From the NCBI GenBank assembly GCA_963762525.1, contig CAVXKT010000011.1, positions 62,001 through 126,000 of the forward strand: 64,000 nt of DNA, given 5' to 3'. The position numbers were made by a program, and so were the translations under genes. The stretch comes from DATFDN01 sp963762525. Its GTDB lineage: Bacteria > Pseudomonadota > Alphaproteobacteria > Acetobacterales > Acetobacteraceae. Positions within the stretch are counted from its first letter, which is position 1; each line of letters opens with the position of its first letter. Below the pieces are notes generated by a model. It saw only the letters and a program-made list of their open reading frames with translations, ran no database searches and was not told the origin of the DNA. Shown piece after piece: positions 10,429 to 18,723 of this stretch.

Positions 10429-11392
10429 TCAGTCCCACTCCAGTTCGGTGTACGCCTCGGTGGCGTTGCGCGGGTTGTAGTCGTCGAACAATTGCCAGCG
10501 CGCCCGCTCCGATTGCCCGATTTGACCCACCGCCTCCGCGAGCGGTGTGCCGGCGGCGATCGCGCGGCGCGCGTCTGCGGCCAACACCGTGAAATACCGG
10601 CGCTCGTCGGCGAGTGCGTCGGGCCAGGCGCCGAGGCGCCGTCCGTGCCCCGGCACGACCTGCTTCGCCGGCAGCGCGGCGAGGCGCGGCATCAGGGCGA
10701 GCCACCCCTTGATGCTGGCGTCGATCACCGGCGTGTGGTCGAGGAAGACGAGGTCGCCGGCGAACAGCACCGAGGTTCGCTCATCGAGCACGGTGAGGTC
10801 GCAATCGGTGTGCGCGGGCGGGCTCCAGGCAATCAGCAGCAGCTTCCGATCGCCGAGGTCGAGTTCAAGCCGGTCCTGGACCAGCAGCGTCGGGATCACG
10901 ATGCGCACCGCCGCGATCGCCGCCGGGCCGAGAGCCTCGCGGTAGGAGTGCAGATAATACTCGCCGCGCGCGCGCAGCTCGCGCGGAAGATTGTGATGGC
11001 CGACGAAGGTTGCGCCCGCGAACGCGGCGTCGCCGAAGACGTGATCGGGATGCTCGTGCGTGTTGATGACGTATTTGATCGGCTTGTCGGTGCGGCGGCG
11101 CACCGCTTCGCGCAGTGCACGGCCGACTTGCACGCTGCCGCCGGTGTCGATCACCGCCACCGCGTCGCGGCCGACGATGATGCCGAGATTGGCGATGTCG
11201 CCGGCGTTCTGCGGCGTGGTCATGGCGATGCGGCCGAAATGCACGTAGTCGCCGTCGGCGACCTGTTCCGTCGCCAGCGCCTCACGCATAATTGCCGGCG
11301 ATCCCGGCCTCCAATGGTCGCGCGCGGTTTGCAAATCCGCAGATGGCAAGCAAGAAGGCGAGAACCGGGCGCAATCCTCCGCGCGGCAGCAT
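10429..11392 (-). CDS. Quinoprotein-associated zinc metallohydrolase (MBL fold), frameshifted near the 5' end
   Basis: Metallo-beta-lactamase fold protein with 'NTHEHPDHVFGD' (HxHxDH), 'PPAHTDCDLTVL', 'LFAGDLVFLDH' and 'VVPGHG' metal ligands. The continuous frame begins at 11349 without a signal peptide. One frame away, ATG 11392 opens 'MLPRGGLRPVLAFLLAIC', a good leader, and it joins the main frame near 11287 by removing one base. I take 11392 as the true start and the frameshift as a likely sequence error. It is expressed with the SoxYZ-like gene, divergently from xoxF. Confidence 0.85.
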
Positions 11393-11681
11393 TGCGATCA
11401 CTTAACCGTGTATTCCTTCGCGTGCGAGAAGCTTGTTGTCAAGCCACCGACTGCGGGATACAAGCGTATGTTTCCTGGCTTCAAGGGATATCTCGCTGAG
11501 TGGAGGGGCGGATATTCTTTCGAAGACGTTGGAGCGTCGGCCGACCAACGCAGGTCCGCAAGGGACCGCGCCGCGCCGCTTCCGTCGTGACACGCTGCCA
11601 GGAATGCTTCCCGACTTGATTCGGTTGCCGTTTTCGGTATTGGCCGCGTGTGGTCGCTTCGACCGTCATAGGGGGATACGT
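11393..11681. other. Divergent regulatory interval upstream of xoxF
   Basis: 289 bases lie between the metallohydrolase start and the xoxF ATG, and no frame here looks coding. It must hold the promoters of both the leftward metallohydrolase/SoxYZ pair and the rightward xoxF operon. The xoxF leader ends in a purine-rich GGGGGATACGT just before the ATG. I see no strong inverted repeat or known lanthanide-response element. Confidence 0.5.
11436..11463 (+). promoter_or_regulatory. Candidate sigma-70-like promoter for xoxF
   Basis: TTGTCA (11436-11441) and ATACAA (11458-11463) are separated by 16 bases. If used, it gives a leader of about 210 bases before the xoxF ATG. This is a pattern match only; the -10 box is poor, and GC-rich promoters are hard to call by eye. 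Confidence 0.2.
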
Positions 11682-13499
11682 ATGAAACTTTCTTCGCGCA
11701 AGGCGCTGCTGCTCGCAGGCGTCATGCTGTCCGTGATGTCGGTGTCCGCCGTGCGCGCGGATGACGAGTCCGAGAGGTCGCAGCCCCAGGCTGCCAACTG
11801 GGTGAGCCCGACGGGCGGCTACAGCAACCAGCGGTATTCCACGCTCAATCAGATCACGTCGGCGAATGCGGGCAAGCTGCAGGCGGCCTGGACCTTCTCG
11901 ACCGGCGTGCTGCGCGGTCATGAGGGCGCCCCGCTGGTGATCGGCGACGTGATGTATCTGAACGCGCCGTTTCCGAACACGGTGTTCGCGCTCGATCTCA
12001 ACAACAACGGCCGGATTCTCTGGAAATACGAGCCGAAGCAGGATCCGAACGTCATTCCCGTGATGTGCTGCGACACCGTCAACCGCGGCGTCGCCTATGG
12101 CGACGGCAAGATCTTCCTGCATCAGGCCGACACCACGCTGGTGGCGCTGGACGCGAAGACCGGCAAGGTGGCGTGGTCGGTGAAGACCGACGATCCGAGC
12201 AAGGGCGCGACCGGCACCTCGGCGCCGATGGTCGTCGGCAACATGGTCTATGTCGGCGTCTCCGGCGGCGAGTTCGGTGTCCGCGGATGGGTCGCCGCCT
12301 ACTCGACCCAGGACGGCCACCAGCTCTGGCGAGCCTATTCGATGGGTCCCGACAGCGACATCCTGGTCGATCCGAACAAGACGATGGTGCTCGGCAAGCC
12401 GATCGGCAAGGATTCGAGCCTGGCGTCCTGGGAGGGCGATCAGTGGAAGATCGGCGGCGGCGACACCTGGGGCTGGCTTGCCTATGACCCGAAGCTCGAC
12501 CTCGTCTACTACGGCTCGGGCAACCCCTCGACCTGGAACCCGGTGCAGCGTCCGGGCGACAACAAATACTCGATGACCATCTGGGCGCGCGACGCCAAGA
12601 CCGGCATGGCGAAGTGGCTCTATCAGATGACCCCGCACGACCAGTGGGACTATGACGGCGTCAACGAGATGATCCTCGCCGACCTGAACATGGGCGGCTC
12701 GACCGTCCCGGCGCTGGTGCACTTCGACCGCAACGGCTTCGGCTACACGCTCAACCGCGACACCGGCGCGTTGCTGGTGGCGCAGAAATACGATCCGGCG
12801 GTGAACTGGGCGACCAAGATCGACATGAATAAGTCGAGCGAGAATTACGGCCGCCCGGAGGTGGTCCCGCAGTACGCGCCCGGCTCGAAAGGCGCCGACG
12901 TCAACTACACCAACGTCTGCCCGGCGGCGCTCGGCAGCAAGGACGAGCAGCCGGCGGCGTTCTCGCCGGAGACCAAGCTGTTCTACGTGCCGACCAACCA
13001 TGTCTGCATGGACTACGAGCCGTTCCGCGTGGCCTACACCGCGGGTCAGCCCTATGTCGGCGCCACCCTGTCGATGTATCCGCCCAAGGGCTCGAACAAC
13101 ATGGGCAACTTCATCGCCTGGGATGCGGTGAACGGCAAGATCGTCTGGTCGCTGCCGGAGACGTTCTCGGTGTGGTCGGGCGCGCTCGCGACCGCGGGCG
13201 ACGTGGTGTTCTACGGCACTCTGGAGGGCTACCTGAAGGCGGTCGACGCGAAAACCGGCAAGGAGCTTTACAGCTTCAAGACCCCGTCCGGCATCATCGG
13301 CAATGTCATGACCTATGAGCACGGCGGCAAGCAATACGTCGCGGTGCTGTCCGGTGTCGGCGGTTGGGCCGGTATCGGGCTGGCGGCCGGCCTCACCGAC
13401 CCGCATGCGGGCCTCGGCGCGGTGGGCGGCTACGCGGCGCTGAGCAACTACACCAATCTCGGCGGTCAGCTCACGGTGTTCGCGCTGCCGCAGAGCTAG
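11682..13499 (+). CDS. xoxF: Lanthanide-dependent PQQ methanol dehydrogenase XoxF
   Basis: A 605-residue periplasmic quinoprotein that oxidises methanol (and possibly formaldehyde) and passes electrons to a c-type cytochrome. It has a signal peptide (start ATG 11682, cleavage after 'SAVRA') and an eight-bladed propeller. The PQQ-stacking vicinal disulfide is Cys129-Cys130 ('VMCCDTVNRG'). Metal ligands by position are Glu197 ('SGGEFGVRG'), Asn281 ('GSGNPSTWN') and catalytic Asp323 in 'HDQWDYDGVNE'. Asp325, two residues on, is the XoxF hallmark that permits lanthanide binding; calcium MxaF enzymes have Ala there. The subclade is not determined. A GC-rich hairpin follows the stop, then the cytochrome gene. 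Confidence 0.97.
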   Translation: MKLSSRKALLLAGVMLSVMSVSAVRADDESERSQPQAANWVSPTGGYSNQRYSTLNQITSANAGKLQAAWTFSTGVLRGHEGAPLVIGDVMYLNAPFPNTVFALDLNNNGRILWKYEPKQDPNVIPVMCCDTVNRGVAYGDGKIFLHQADTTLVALDAKTGKVAWSVKTDDPSKGATGTSAPMVVGNMVYVGVSGGEFGVRGWVAAYSTQDGHQLWRAYSMGPDSDILVDPNKTMVLGKPIGKDSSLASWEGDQWKIGGGDTWGWLAYDPKLDLVYYGSGNPSTWNPVQRPGDNKYSMTIWARDAKTGMAKWLYQMTPHDQWDYDGVNEMILADLNMGGSTVPALVHFDRNGFGYTLNRDTGALLVAQKYDPAVNWATKIDMNKSSENYGRPEVVPQYAPGSKGADVNYTNVCPAALGSKDEQPAAFSPETKLFYVPTNHVCMDYEPFRVAYTAGQPYVGATLSMYPPKGSNNMGNFIAWDAVNGKIVWSLPETFSVWSGALATAGDVVFYGTLEGYLKAVDAKTGKELYSFKTPSGIIGNVMTYEHGGKQYVAVLSGVGGWAGIGLAAGLTDPHAGLGAVGGYAALSNYTNLGGQLTVFALPQS

Positions 13500-13521
13500 C
13501 ACGAACGGACTGCCCGACGAT

Positions 13522-13555
13522 GGGCCGGCGCTCGGTGAATGCCGGGCGCCGGCCC
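13522..13555 (+). terminator. GC-rich hairpin between xoxF and its cytochrome gene
   Basis: GGGCCGGCGC (13522-13531) pairs perfectly with GCGCCGGCCC (13546-13555). The 14-base loop can add three more pairs. It lies 23 bases after the xoxF stop and is followed by only a weak T stretch. It could be a leaky terminator, or a 3'-end stabiliser that makes xoxF mRNA more abundant than the downstream cytochrome message. Confidence 0.55.
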
Positions 13556-13601
13556 TCGCATTTCGATTTCCTAAAGGATGATTTCTTCAAGGAATGATGA
13601 C

Positions 13602-14129
13602 GTGACCTTCCGATCGCGCGCTATCTTTGTCTCCGTTCTCGCCCTCGCCCCGACGATTTTGACCTCCCCCGCCGTCCGCGCCGACGCGCCCGGAAATCCC
13701 GCCGTGGCAAGTTCGCAAGACGGCAAGTATCTCGACAAGGACGGCAATCCCACCTTCAAGGTGTCGCCGGACGGCAAGGTGGACTGGTACACCTATGCCG
13801 GTTACATCCGCTACTCGGCGAATTGCCTGGCCTGTCATGGCCCCGACGGTTTGGGCTCCACCTACGCGCCGTCCCTGGTCGATGCCCTGAAGACGATGAG
13901 CTATGGCGACTTCCTGGGCACCGTCGCCGGCGGCAAGAAGAACGTCTCGGCGTCGCAGAACCTGGTGATGCCGGCGTTCGGCGCCAACAAGAACGTCATG
14001 TGCTACATCGACGCGATCTATATTTATCTCCGCGCGCGCGCCGACGGCGCGGTCGGTCGCAATCGTCCGACCAGCCACGAACCGGCGCCGGCCGCGTACA
14101 CCAAGGCCGAGAACGAGTGCATGGGATGA
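13602..14129 (+). CDS. xoxG: Methanol metabolism-related c-type cytochrome, electron acceptor of XoxF
   Basis: A 175-residue secreted cytochrome c. The GTG at 13602 has AAGGA at 13589-13593 with good spacing; an in-frame ATG at 13578 is closer to its purine box. The leader 'FVSVLALAPTILTSPAVRA' is cleaved before 'DAP'. Heme motif CLACH at residues 75-79; a conserved 'LVMPAFGANKNVMCYIDAIYIYLRAR' supplies the Met ligand. Two further cysteines ('VMCYID', 'NECMG') give the four-Cys pattern of the cytochromes found with XoxF. The stop overlaps the next ATG (ATGA). Role inferred from family and position. Confidence 0.92.
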   Translation: MTFRSRAIFVSVLALAPTILTSPAVRADAPGNPAVASSQDGKYLDKDGNPTFKVSPDGKVDWYTYAGYIRYSANCLACHGPDGLGSTYAPSLVDALKTMSYGDFLGTVAGGKKNVSASQNLVMPAFGANKNVMCYIDAIYIYLRARADGAVGRNRPTSHEPAPAAYTKAENECMG

Positions 14130-14959
14130 GGCGGATCGCACCGGCGCTCGCCGCGGTTCTCCTCGGCCTCGCCGCGCATGCGCGCGCCCAGGCGCCGGGG
14201 CTCGGCGCCTCCGCCGAGCTGGTTGATCCCAAGGTCTTTCGCGTCTGTGCCGATCCGCGCGACCTGCCGTTCTCCGACACCGCCGGCGGCGGGTTCGAGA
14301 ACAAGATTGCCGATATGTTTGCTTCCCAGCTCGGCAAGCCCGTCTCCTACACCTATTATCCCCAGGTCATCGGCTTCGTTCGCAACACTCTCAACGCGCT
14401 CCGCTGCGATGTCGTGATGGGCACCGCGCAGGGCGACGAGCTGGTGCAGACGACCAATCCCTACTACCGCACCGTCTATGCGTTGGTGGTGAAGCCCGGA
14501 AGCGGGCTCGACGGGGTCGATTCGCTCGACGACCCGCGGCTCAAGGGCAAGCATCTCGGGGTGATCGCCGGCACGCCGCCGGCCACGATCATGGCCGCCA
14601 ACGGCTTGATGTCGGGTGCGAAGCCCTATCCGCTCACCGTCGATACGCGCGTCGACGCGCCGTCGAAGACGATGGTGGACGACATCGCCGCCGGCCGCCT
14701 CGATGGGGGCGTGCTCTGGGGACCGATCGGCGGCTACTTCGCCAAGCACGCCGGCACGCCGCTGGTCGTGCATCCGCTGCTGAAGGAGCATGGCGTGGCC
14801 ATGGACTTTCGCATCTCCATGGGCGTGCGCCACAGCGATCAGGCATGGAAGCGAACGCTCAACGGACTGATCGCCAAGAACCAGGATGCGATCAATCGCC
14901 TGCTGATCGATTACGGCGTGCCGCTGCTGGACGATGAGGGCAAGCCGATCTCGCCGTAA
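14126..14959 (+). CDS. xoxJ: Quinoprotein dehydrogenase-associated periplasmic binding protein XoxJ
   Basis: A 277-residue solute-binding-protein fold of the MoxJ/XoxJ type. Signal peptide to 'AHARA|QAP'; then 'VFRVCADPRDLPFSDTAGGGFENKIAD', the usual N-lobe start of the family, and 'LRCDVVMGTAQGDELVQTTNPYYRT'. XoxJ is thought to act in assembly or activation of the dehydrogenase rather than in transport. It is translationally coupled to the cytochrome gene by ATGA overlap and followed after one base by the CXXCW gene, so xoxF-G-J-CXXCW is one operon. Confidence 0.93.
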   Translation: MRRIAPALAAVLLGLAAHARAQAPGLGASAELVDPKVFRVCADPRDLPFSDTAGGGFENKIADMFASQLGKPVSYTYYPQVIGFVRNTLNALRCDVVMGTAQGDELVQTTNPYYRTVYALVVKPGSGLDGVDSLDDPRLKGKHLGVIAGTPPATIMAANGLMSGAKPYPLTVDTRVDAPSKTMVDDIAAGRLDGGVLWGPIGGYFAKHAGTPLVVHPLLKEHGVAMDFRISMGVRHSDQAWKRTLNGLIAKNQDAINRLLIDYGVPLLDDEGKPISP

Positions 14960-14960
14960 C

Positions 14961-15506
14961 ATGCGCCCGACGCGGCGCGCGCTGCTCGGCCTGATGCTGT
15001 TGGCGGCGGCCGGCGCGGCACCTCCGCCGGAGCCGAGCGGGTATCGCCTGAAGGACTACCGCGCGCCGACACCGATGACGCTGAACGGCGCCCCGGCGCT
15101 GTCCACGCCGGAAGCCGCGCGGCTGTGGAAATCGGGCGCGATCTTCGTCGACACGCTGGCCCGGGCGCCCCGCCCGGCCGGCCTTCCGGCGGGCACGATC
15201 TGGCATCCGAAGCCGCGCGACGACATTCCCGGCAGCGTCTGGCTGCCCGACACCGGATACGGCCGCTTGCCCGAAATCATGGCGGCGTATTTCGCCGACG
15301 CGCTGCGCACCGCAACCGGAGGGCGGCACGATCGGATTCTGGTGTTCTACTGCCGTGCGGATTGCTGGATGTCGTGGAATGCCGCGCGCCGCGCCGAGGC
15401 GCTCGGCTACACCCGGGTCCGCTGGTATCGCGACGGCACCGACGGCTGGGCAGCGTCCGGGCTGCCGCTCACCCCGGCCGAGCCGGTGCCCCGGCCCGCC
15501 GCGTAG
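14961..15506 (+). CDS. PQQ-dependent catabolism-associated CXXCW motif (rhodanese-like) protein
   Basis: A 181-residue exported protein with a short leader ('RRALLGLMLLAAAGAA'). The C-terminal half is rhodanese-like and carries 'VFYCRADCWMSWNAARRA', the CxxCW motif that names the family, followed by 'YRDGTDGWAASGLPL'. The motif could support sulfur or disulfide chemistry in the periplasm, perhaps with the SoxYZ-like carrier encoded nearby; that link is inference. Last gene of the rightward xox operon. It converges on the ABC-exporter operon with 4 bases between stops. Confidence 0.92.
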   Translation: MRPTRRALLGLMLLAAAGAAPPPEPSGYRLKDYRAPTPMTLNGAPALSTPEAARLWKSGAIFVDTLARAPRPAGLPAGTIWHPKPRDDIPGSVWLPDTGYGRLPEIMAAYFADALRTATGGRHDRILVFYCRADCWMSWNAARRAEALGYTRVRWYRDGTDGWAASGLPLTPAEPVPRPAA

Positions 15507-15510
15507 CGGC

Positions 15511-16122
15511 TCAGTCCAGCAACGGCTGAATGGCGCGGGCAAGCGCGAACAGGCGCTGCTCGATGATGTTCGGAATATCGCAGGCGAATCGCAGCGACTG
15601 GCGGCGGAACTCGAAAACCTGCTCGTCCCAGTTCACGTGCTGCGTAAGTTCGGCGACCTTCGCCTGATCCGGCGTCGCCTCGGCTTGCGCCGCGCGCAGA
15701 GCCTCGGTTTCGGTGCGCAGATTTCCGGCCAGCTCCTGTTGCCGTCCGCCGAACCGGTCGAGACCGGCAATGACGCTCGCGCGCTCGGTGTTCAGCGTCT
15801 CGAACAAGCCCGCGAACAGCGCCAACAGTTTCGCCTCCTTGTCGGCGCCCGCCTGTTTGGCGAAGGCCGCGATCTTCGCATCCGCCCGGTCGATCGGCAC
15901 CCGCCGCTGCGACAGTTCGCCGGCCAGATCGGCGACCCCCGGATCACCGCGCCAGGTGGTCTGATACGCCTCGATCGACGGACCGTTCCACAACGCGGCG
16001 ACCGACAGCTCCGGCATCTTCACCTGTTGACAAGGCCAATCGGGATCGACGGCGCGCGGCGCCGCGCGCGCGCCGAGCGCAGCGGCGGCAAGCAGGCCGA
16101 ACGCCAGCGCCACCGTTCTCAT
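15511..16122 (-). CDS. Secreted coiled-coil-rich protein coupled to the exporter genes, unknown function
   Basis: A 203-residue protein with a signal peptide ('RTVALAFGLLAAAALGARA'). The mature part has two cysteines ('DWPCQQVKMPELSVAALWNG' and 'LRFACDIPNIIEQR') that could bridge. Between them lies a long helical, Glu/Ala/Gln-rich stretch ('QQELAGNLRTETEALRAAQAE') likely to form a coiled coil. The start overlaps the permease stop (ATGA), so it is made together with the ABC exporter. It is probably the conserved hypothetical that travels with PQQ-dehydrogenase ABC genes; I cannot assign a function. Confidence 0.8.
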   Translation of the reverse strand: MRTVALAFGLLAAAALGARAAPRAVDPDWPCQQVKMPELSVAALWNGPSIEAYQTTWRGDPGVADLAGELSQRRVPIDRADAKIAAFAKQAGADKEAKLLALFAGLFETLNTERASVIAGLDRFGGRQQELAGNLRTETEALRAAQAEATPDQAKVAELTQHVNWDEQVFEFRRQSLRFACDIPNIIEQRLFALARAIQPLLD

Positions 16123-16950
16123 GCGCCGCGTCGCACCAGCAACCCGCGTGCCGGATCGTAGGCGACGATCGCGCCGGCGACGAAAACCACCGTCGCCGCG
16201 CCGACCACCGCCAACGCCGGCCAATCGAGCTCGGCATAGAGCGCGAAACGGATCAGCTCGATGCCCCAGGTGAACGGGTTCAGCCGGCAGATCGTGTAGA
16301 CGACCGGGCTCGATTGCTGCACCAGCCACAGCGGATACAGCGCCGAGGAGGCGAAAAACATCGGGAAGATCACGAAGTTCATCACGCCGGCGAAATTCTC
16401 CAACTGCCGGATCGCCGACGACAGCAGCATTCCCAAGCCGCCGAGCATCAGCCCGACCAGGATCAACGCCGGCAGCACGGTCGCGAAAGCCCAATTCGGC
16501 AGGTCAACGCCCCAGAGCCAGGCGATGACCATGAACGCGTACACCTGCAGCACGGAGACGGCGGTGCTGGCCAGCAGCTTGGAGACCAACAGGAACCAGC
16601 GCGGGAACGGCGAGACGAGCAACATGCGCATGTTGCCCATCTCGCGGTCATAGACCATCGACAGCGACGATTGCATGCCGTTGAAGAGCTGGATCATGGC
16701 GATCAGCCCCGGCGTGACGTAGACCTCGTACAGCACATAGGTTTGGTAGGGCGGGATGATCGATACGCCGAGGATCTGCCGAAAGCCGGCGGCGAAGATG
16801 AACAGCCAGACCAGCGGACGCACCAGGGCGGAGATGAAGCGCTCGCGCTGATGGAGAAAGCGCAGCGCCTCGCGCCAGGTGATGCCGGCCAGGCAGATCA
16901 GGGTACTGCCACCAGCCGAACCCGCGTACCCGGACGATCGCTTCGCTCAT
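16119..16950 (-). CDS. ABC-2 type permease of the PQQ alcohol-dehydrogenase-associated ABC system (frameshift)
   Basis: About 276 residues with six membrane helices typical of ABC-2 permeases: 'VWLFIFAAGFRQILG', then 'GMQSSLSMVYDREMGNMRMLL' and the C-terminal 'NPFTWGIELIRFALY'. The N-terminal 'MSEAIVRVRGFGWWQY' (from ATG 16950) is in a different frame from 'LICLAGITWREALRFLHQRE'. Removing one C near 16905 joins them. The ATG overlaps the ATPase stop. This resembles the permease of the ped-type systems that accompany PQQ alcohol dehydrogenases; the transported compound is unknown. Confidence 0.87.
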
Positions 16951-17736
16951 GGCGCCTCACCGGTGAGCGCGGTGAAGGCGGCGCGGATGTCGAGCGCGCC
17001 GGTGCGGGCGGTGATGTCCTCGGCGTCGCCCAACGCGAGCAGGCGGCCCTTGTGCAGCACCACCACCGCATCCGCCGGCTCCACCTCGTCGAGCAGGTGC
17101 GTCGCCCACAGCACGGCGACGCCGTGTTCGCGGACCAGCGTCCGCACGTGGCCGACGATGGCGAGCTTGGAGGCCACATCCAGCCCGACCGTCGGCTCGT
17201 CCAGCAGCAGCAGTTGCGGCTGGTGCAGCAGCGAGCGGGCGATCTCGACCCGCCGGACCTCGCCGCCGGAGAGCCGCCGCGCGGTCTCGCGCGCATGTCC
17301 GCCCATGCCGACGCGCGCCAGCGCCTCCCGCGCCAGCAGCCGCGCCCTTCGCCCGCCGATGCCGTGCAGCGCGGCGTGATACAGCAGATTGTCCGTCACC
17401 GACAGATCAAGATCGAGCGTGCGCGCCTGAAACACCACGCCCAACCGACGCAGCGCTTCGCCGGGTTCGCGATCGACACGATGGCCGAGCACCGAAATGC
17501 GTGCCCGTGCGGGTGTGAAACAGCCGGGTGATTAATGAAAACAGCGTCGTCTTGCCGGCGCCGTTCAGCCCGAGCAACACCGTCACCCGACCTTGCGCAA
17601 CCACGAAGCTCACGTCATCGAGCGCCTTCCGCCGGCCATAGCTGTGGCTGACGCCGGCGACCGACAACGCCGGCAGTTCGGCGAGGCTCTCGCCGGGATC
17701 GTGATTACGCGCCGCGATGGCCGCGATGACCGTCAT
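16947..17736 (-). CDS. ABC transporter ATP-binding protein, PQQ alcohol-dehydrogenase-associated (frameshift)
   Basis: About 262 residues. Walker A GLNGAGKT at residues 56-63, signature 'RRLSGGEVRRVEIARSLL', Walker B 'LLLLDEPTVGLD' and H-loop 'WATHLLDEVE'. The Walker A half and the signature half are in different frames; dropping one base near 17498 restores 'TISVLGHRVDREPGE'. The start ATG 17736 overlaps the propeller stop (ATGA) and the stop overlaps the permease start, so all three are coupled. Energises the adjacent ABC-2 permease. Confidence 0.9.
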
Positions 17737-18716
17737 CTCGGCGCGACGACGACGCCCCAGGGCAGGCGCCCGACGGGGATCGACTTCACCACCTTCTGCG
17801 CCGCGACGTCGATCACCGAGACATCGTTGGACAGCCCGTTCGTCGTCAGCAGGTATTTTCCGTCCGGCGTGAACGCCATCTGCCACACGCGCTGCCCGAC
17901 CAGCAGATATTTCTCCACTTTGTAGGTCTGCGCGTCGATCACCGCGACGCGGTTGGCGGGGCCGAGCGCGACGAAGGCGGTCTTGTCGTCCTTGGTGAAG
18001 CGGATGCCGACCGGCTGGATGGCATCGGCGCGCATCCCTTGGATGTCGAAGCCGATCTTGGTCTTCACCTTGTGCGTGGCCGCGTCGATGACGCTGACCG
18101 TGCCGCCCTCTTCGGACGAGACCCATACCTCCGAGCCGTCATGCTTGAATATCGGCGATGCGCGGACGCGGATCGACCAGCACGTTGGCGACCACCTTGT
18201 GCGGTGTCGTAGCCGATGAAGTGCGCCATGTTGGTGGTCTCGGAGGTGTTGACGATCACCTTCCCGTCCGGGCTCACCCCCATGCCCTCGGGCTCCACCC
18301 CGGTCGGGATCTGCGCGATCACCTTGCGGGAACGGCACGTCGATGACCGTCACCATGATTGTCGTTCTCGTTCGAAACATAGAGCGGGTTGCCCGACGCG
18401 GCCAGCGCGAAGGTCTCCGGGTCCGGCCCGGACGGCAGATTGCCGACGATCTGCAGCGTCGCGGCGTCGATGATCTGGATGGTGTCGTCGTCGCTGGCGC
18501 AGACGAGGATGTATTTGCCGTCCGGCGTGATGGTGATGCCGCGCGGTCGCTGCCCGACCGGGACGGTCTGCACCGTCTTCATCTGGTCGAGATCGATCAC
18601 GCTCATCGTGTTGTCGCGCTCGTTGGTGACGTACGCCGTATAGGCGTGCGCCGTCGTCGGAGGTAAGCATGGCGATCGCGGCCGCCACCGCCGCAAGCCG
18701 GGCTGTGCCGCATCAT
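17733..18716 (-). CDS. PQQ-dependent catabolism-associated YVTN beta-propeller protein (several frameshifts)
   Basis: About 326 residues, exported (leader pieces 'ARLAAVAAAIAMLT' then 'AHAYTAYVTNERDNTMSVID'). Repeats of the YVTN type recur: 'GITITPDGKYILVCASDDD', 'GMGVSPDGKVIVNTSE', 'FKHDGSEVWVSSEEGGTVSV', 'MAFTPDGKYLLTTNGLSND'. The coding signal jumps frame about six times (near 18700, 18655, 18357, 18327, 18213 and 18152), each time consistent with one extra base. It lies between the binding-protein and ATPase genes of the same leftward operon. It probably binds or senses something in the periplasm; its role is not known. Confidence 0.85.
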
Positions 18717-18723
18717 GCCCTCG

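Noticed and set aside
11682..13499. Calcium-type methanol dehydrogenase MxaF
   Set aside because: The 'WDYDG' motif has Asp where MxaF has Ala, and no mxa genes are near.
11481..13502. A 673-codon minus-strand frame
   Set aside because: It mirrors xoxF; composition is His/Arg/Val-rich and it has no family motif.
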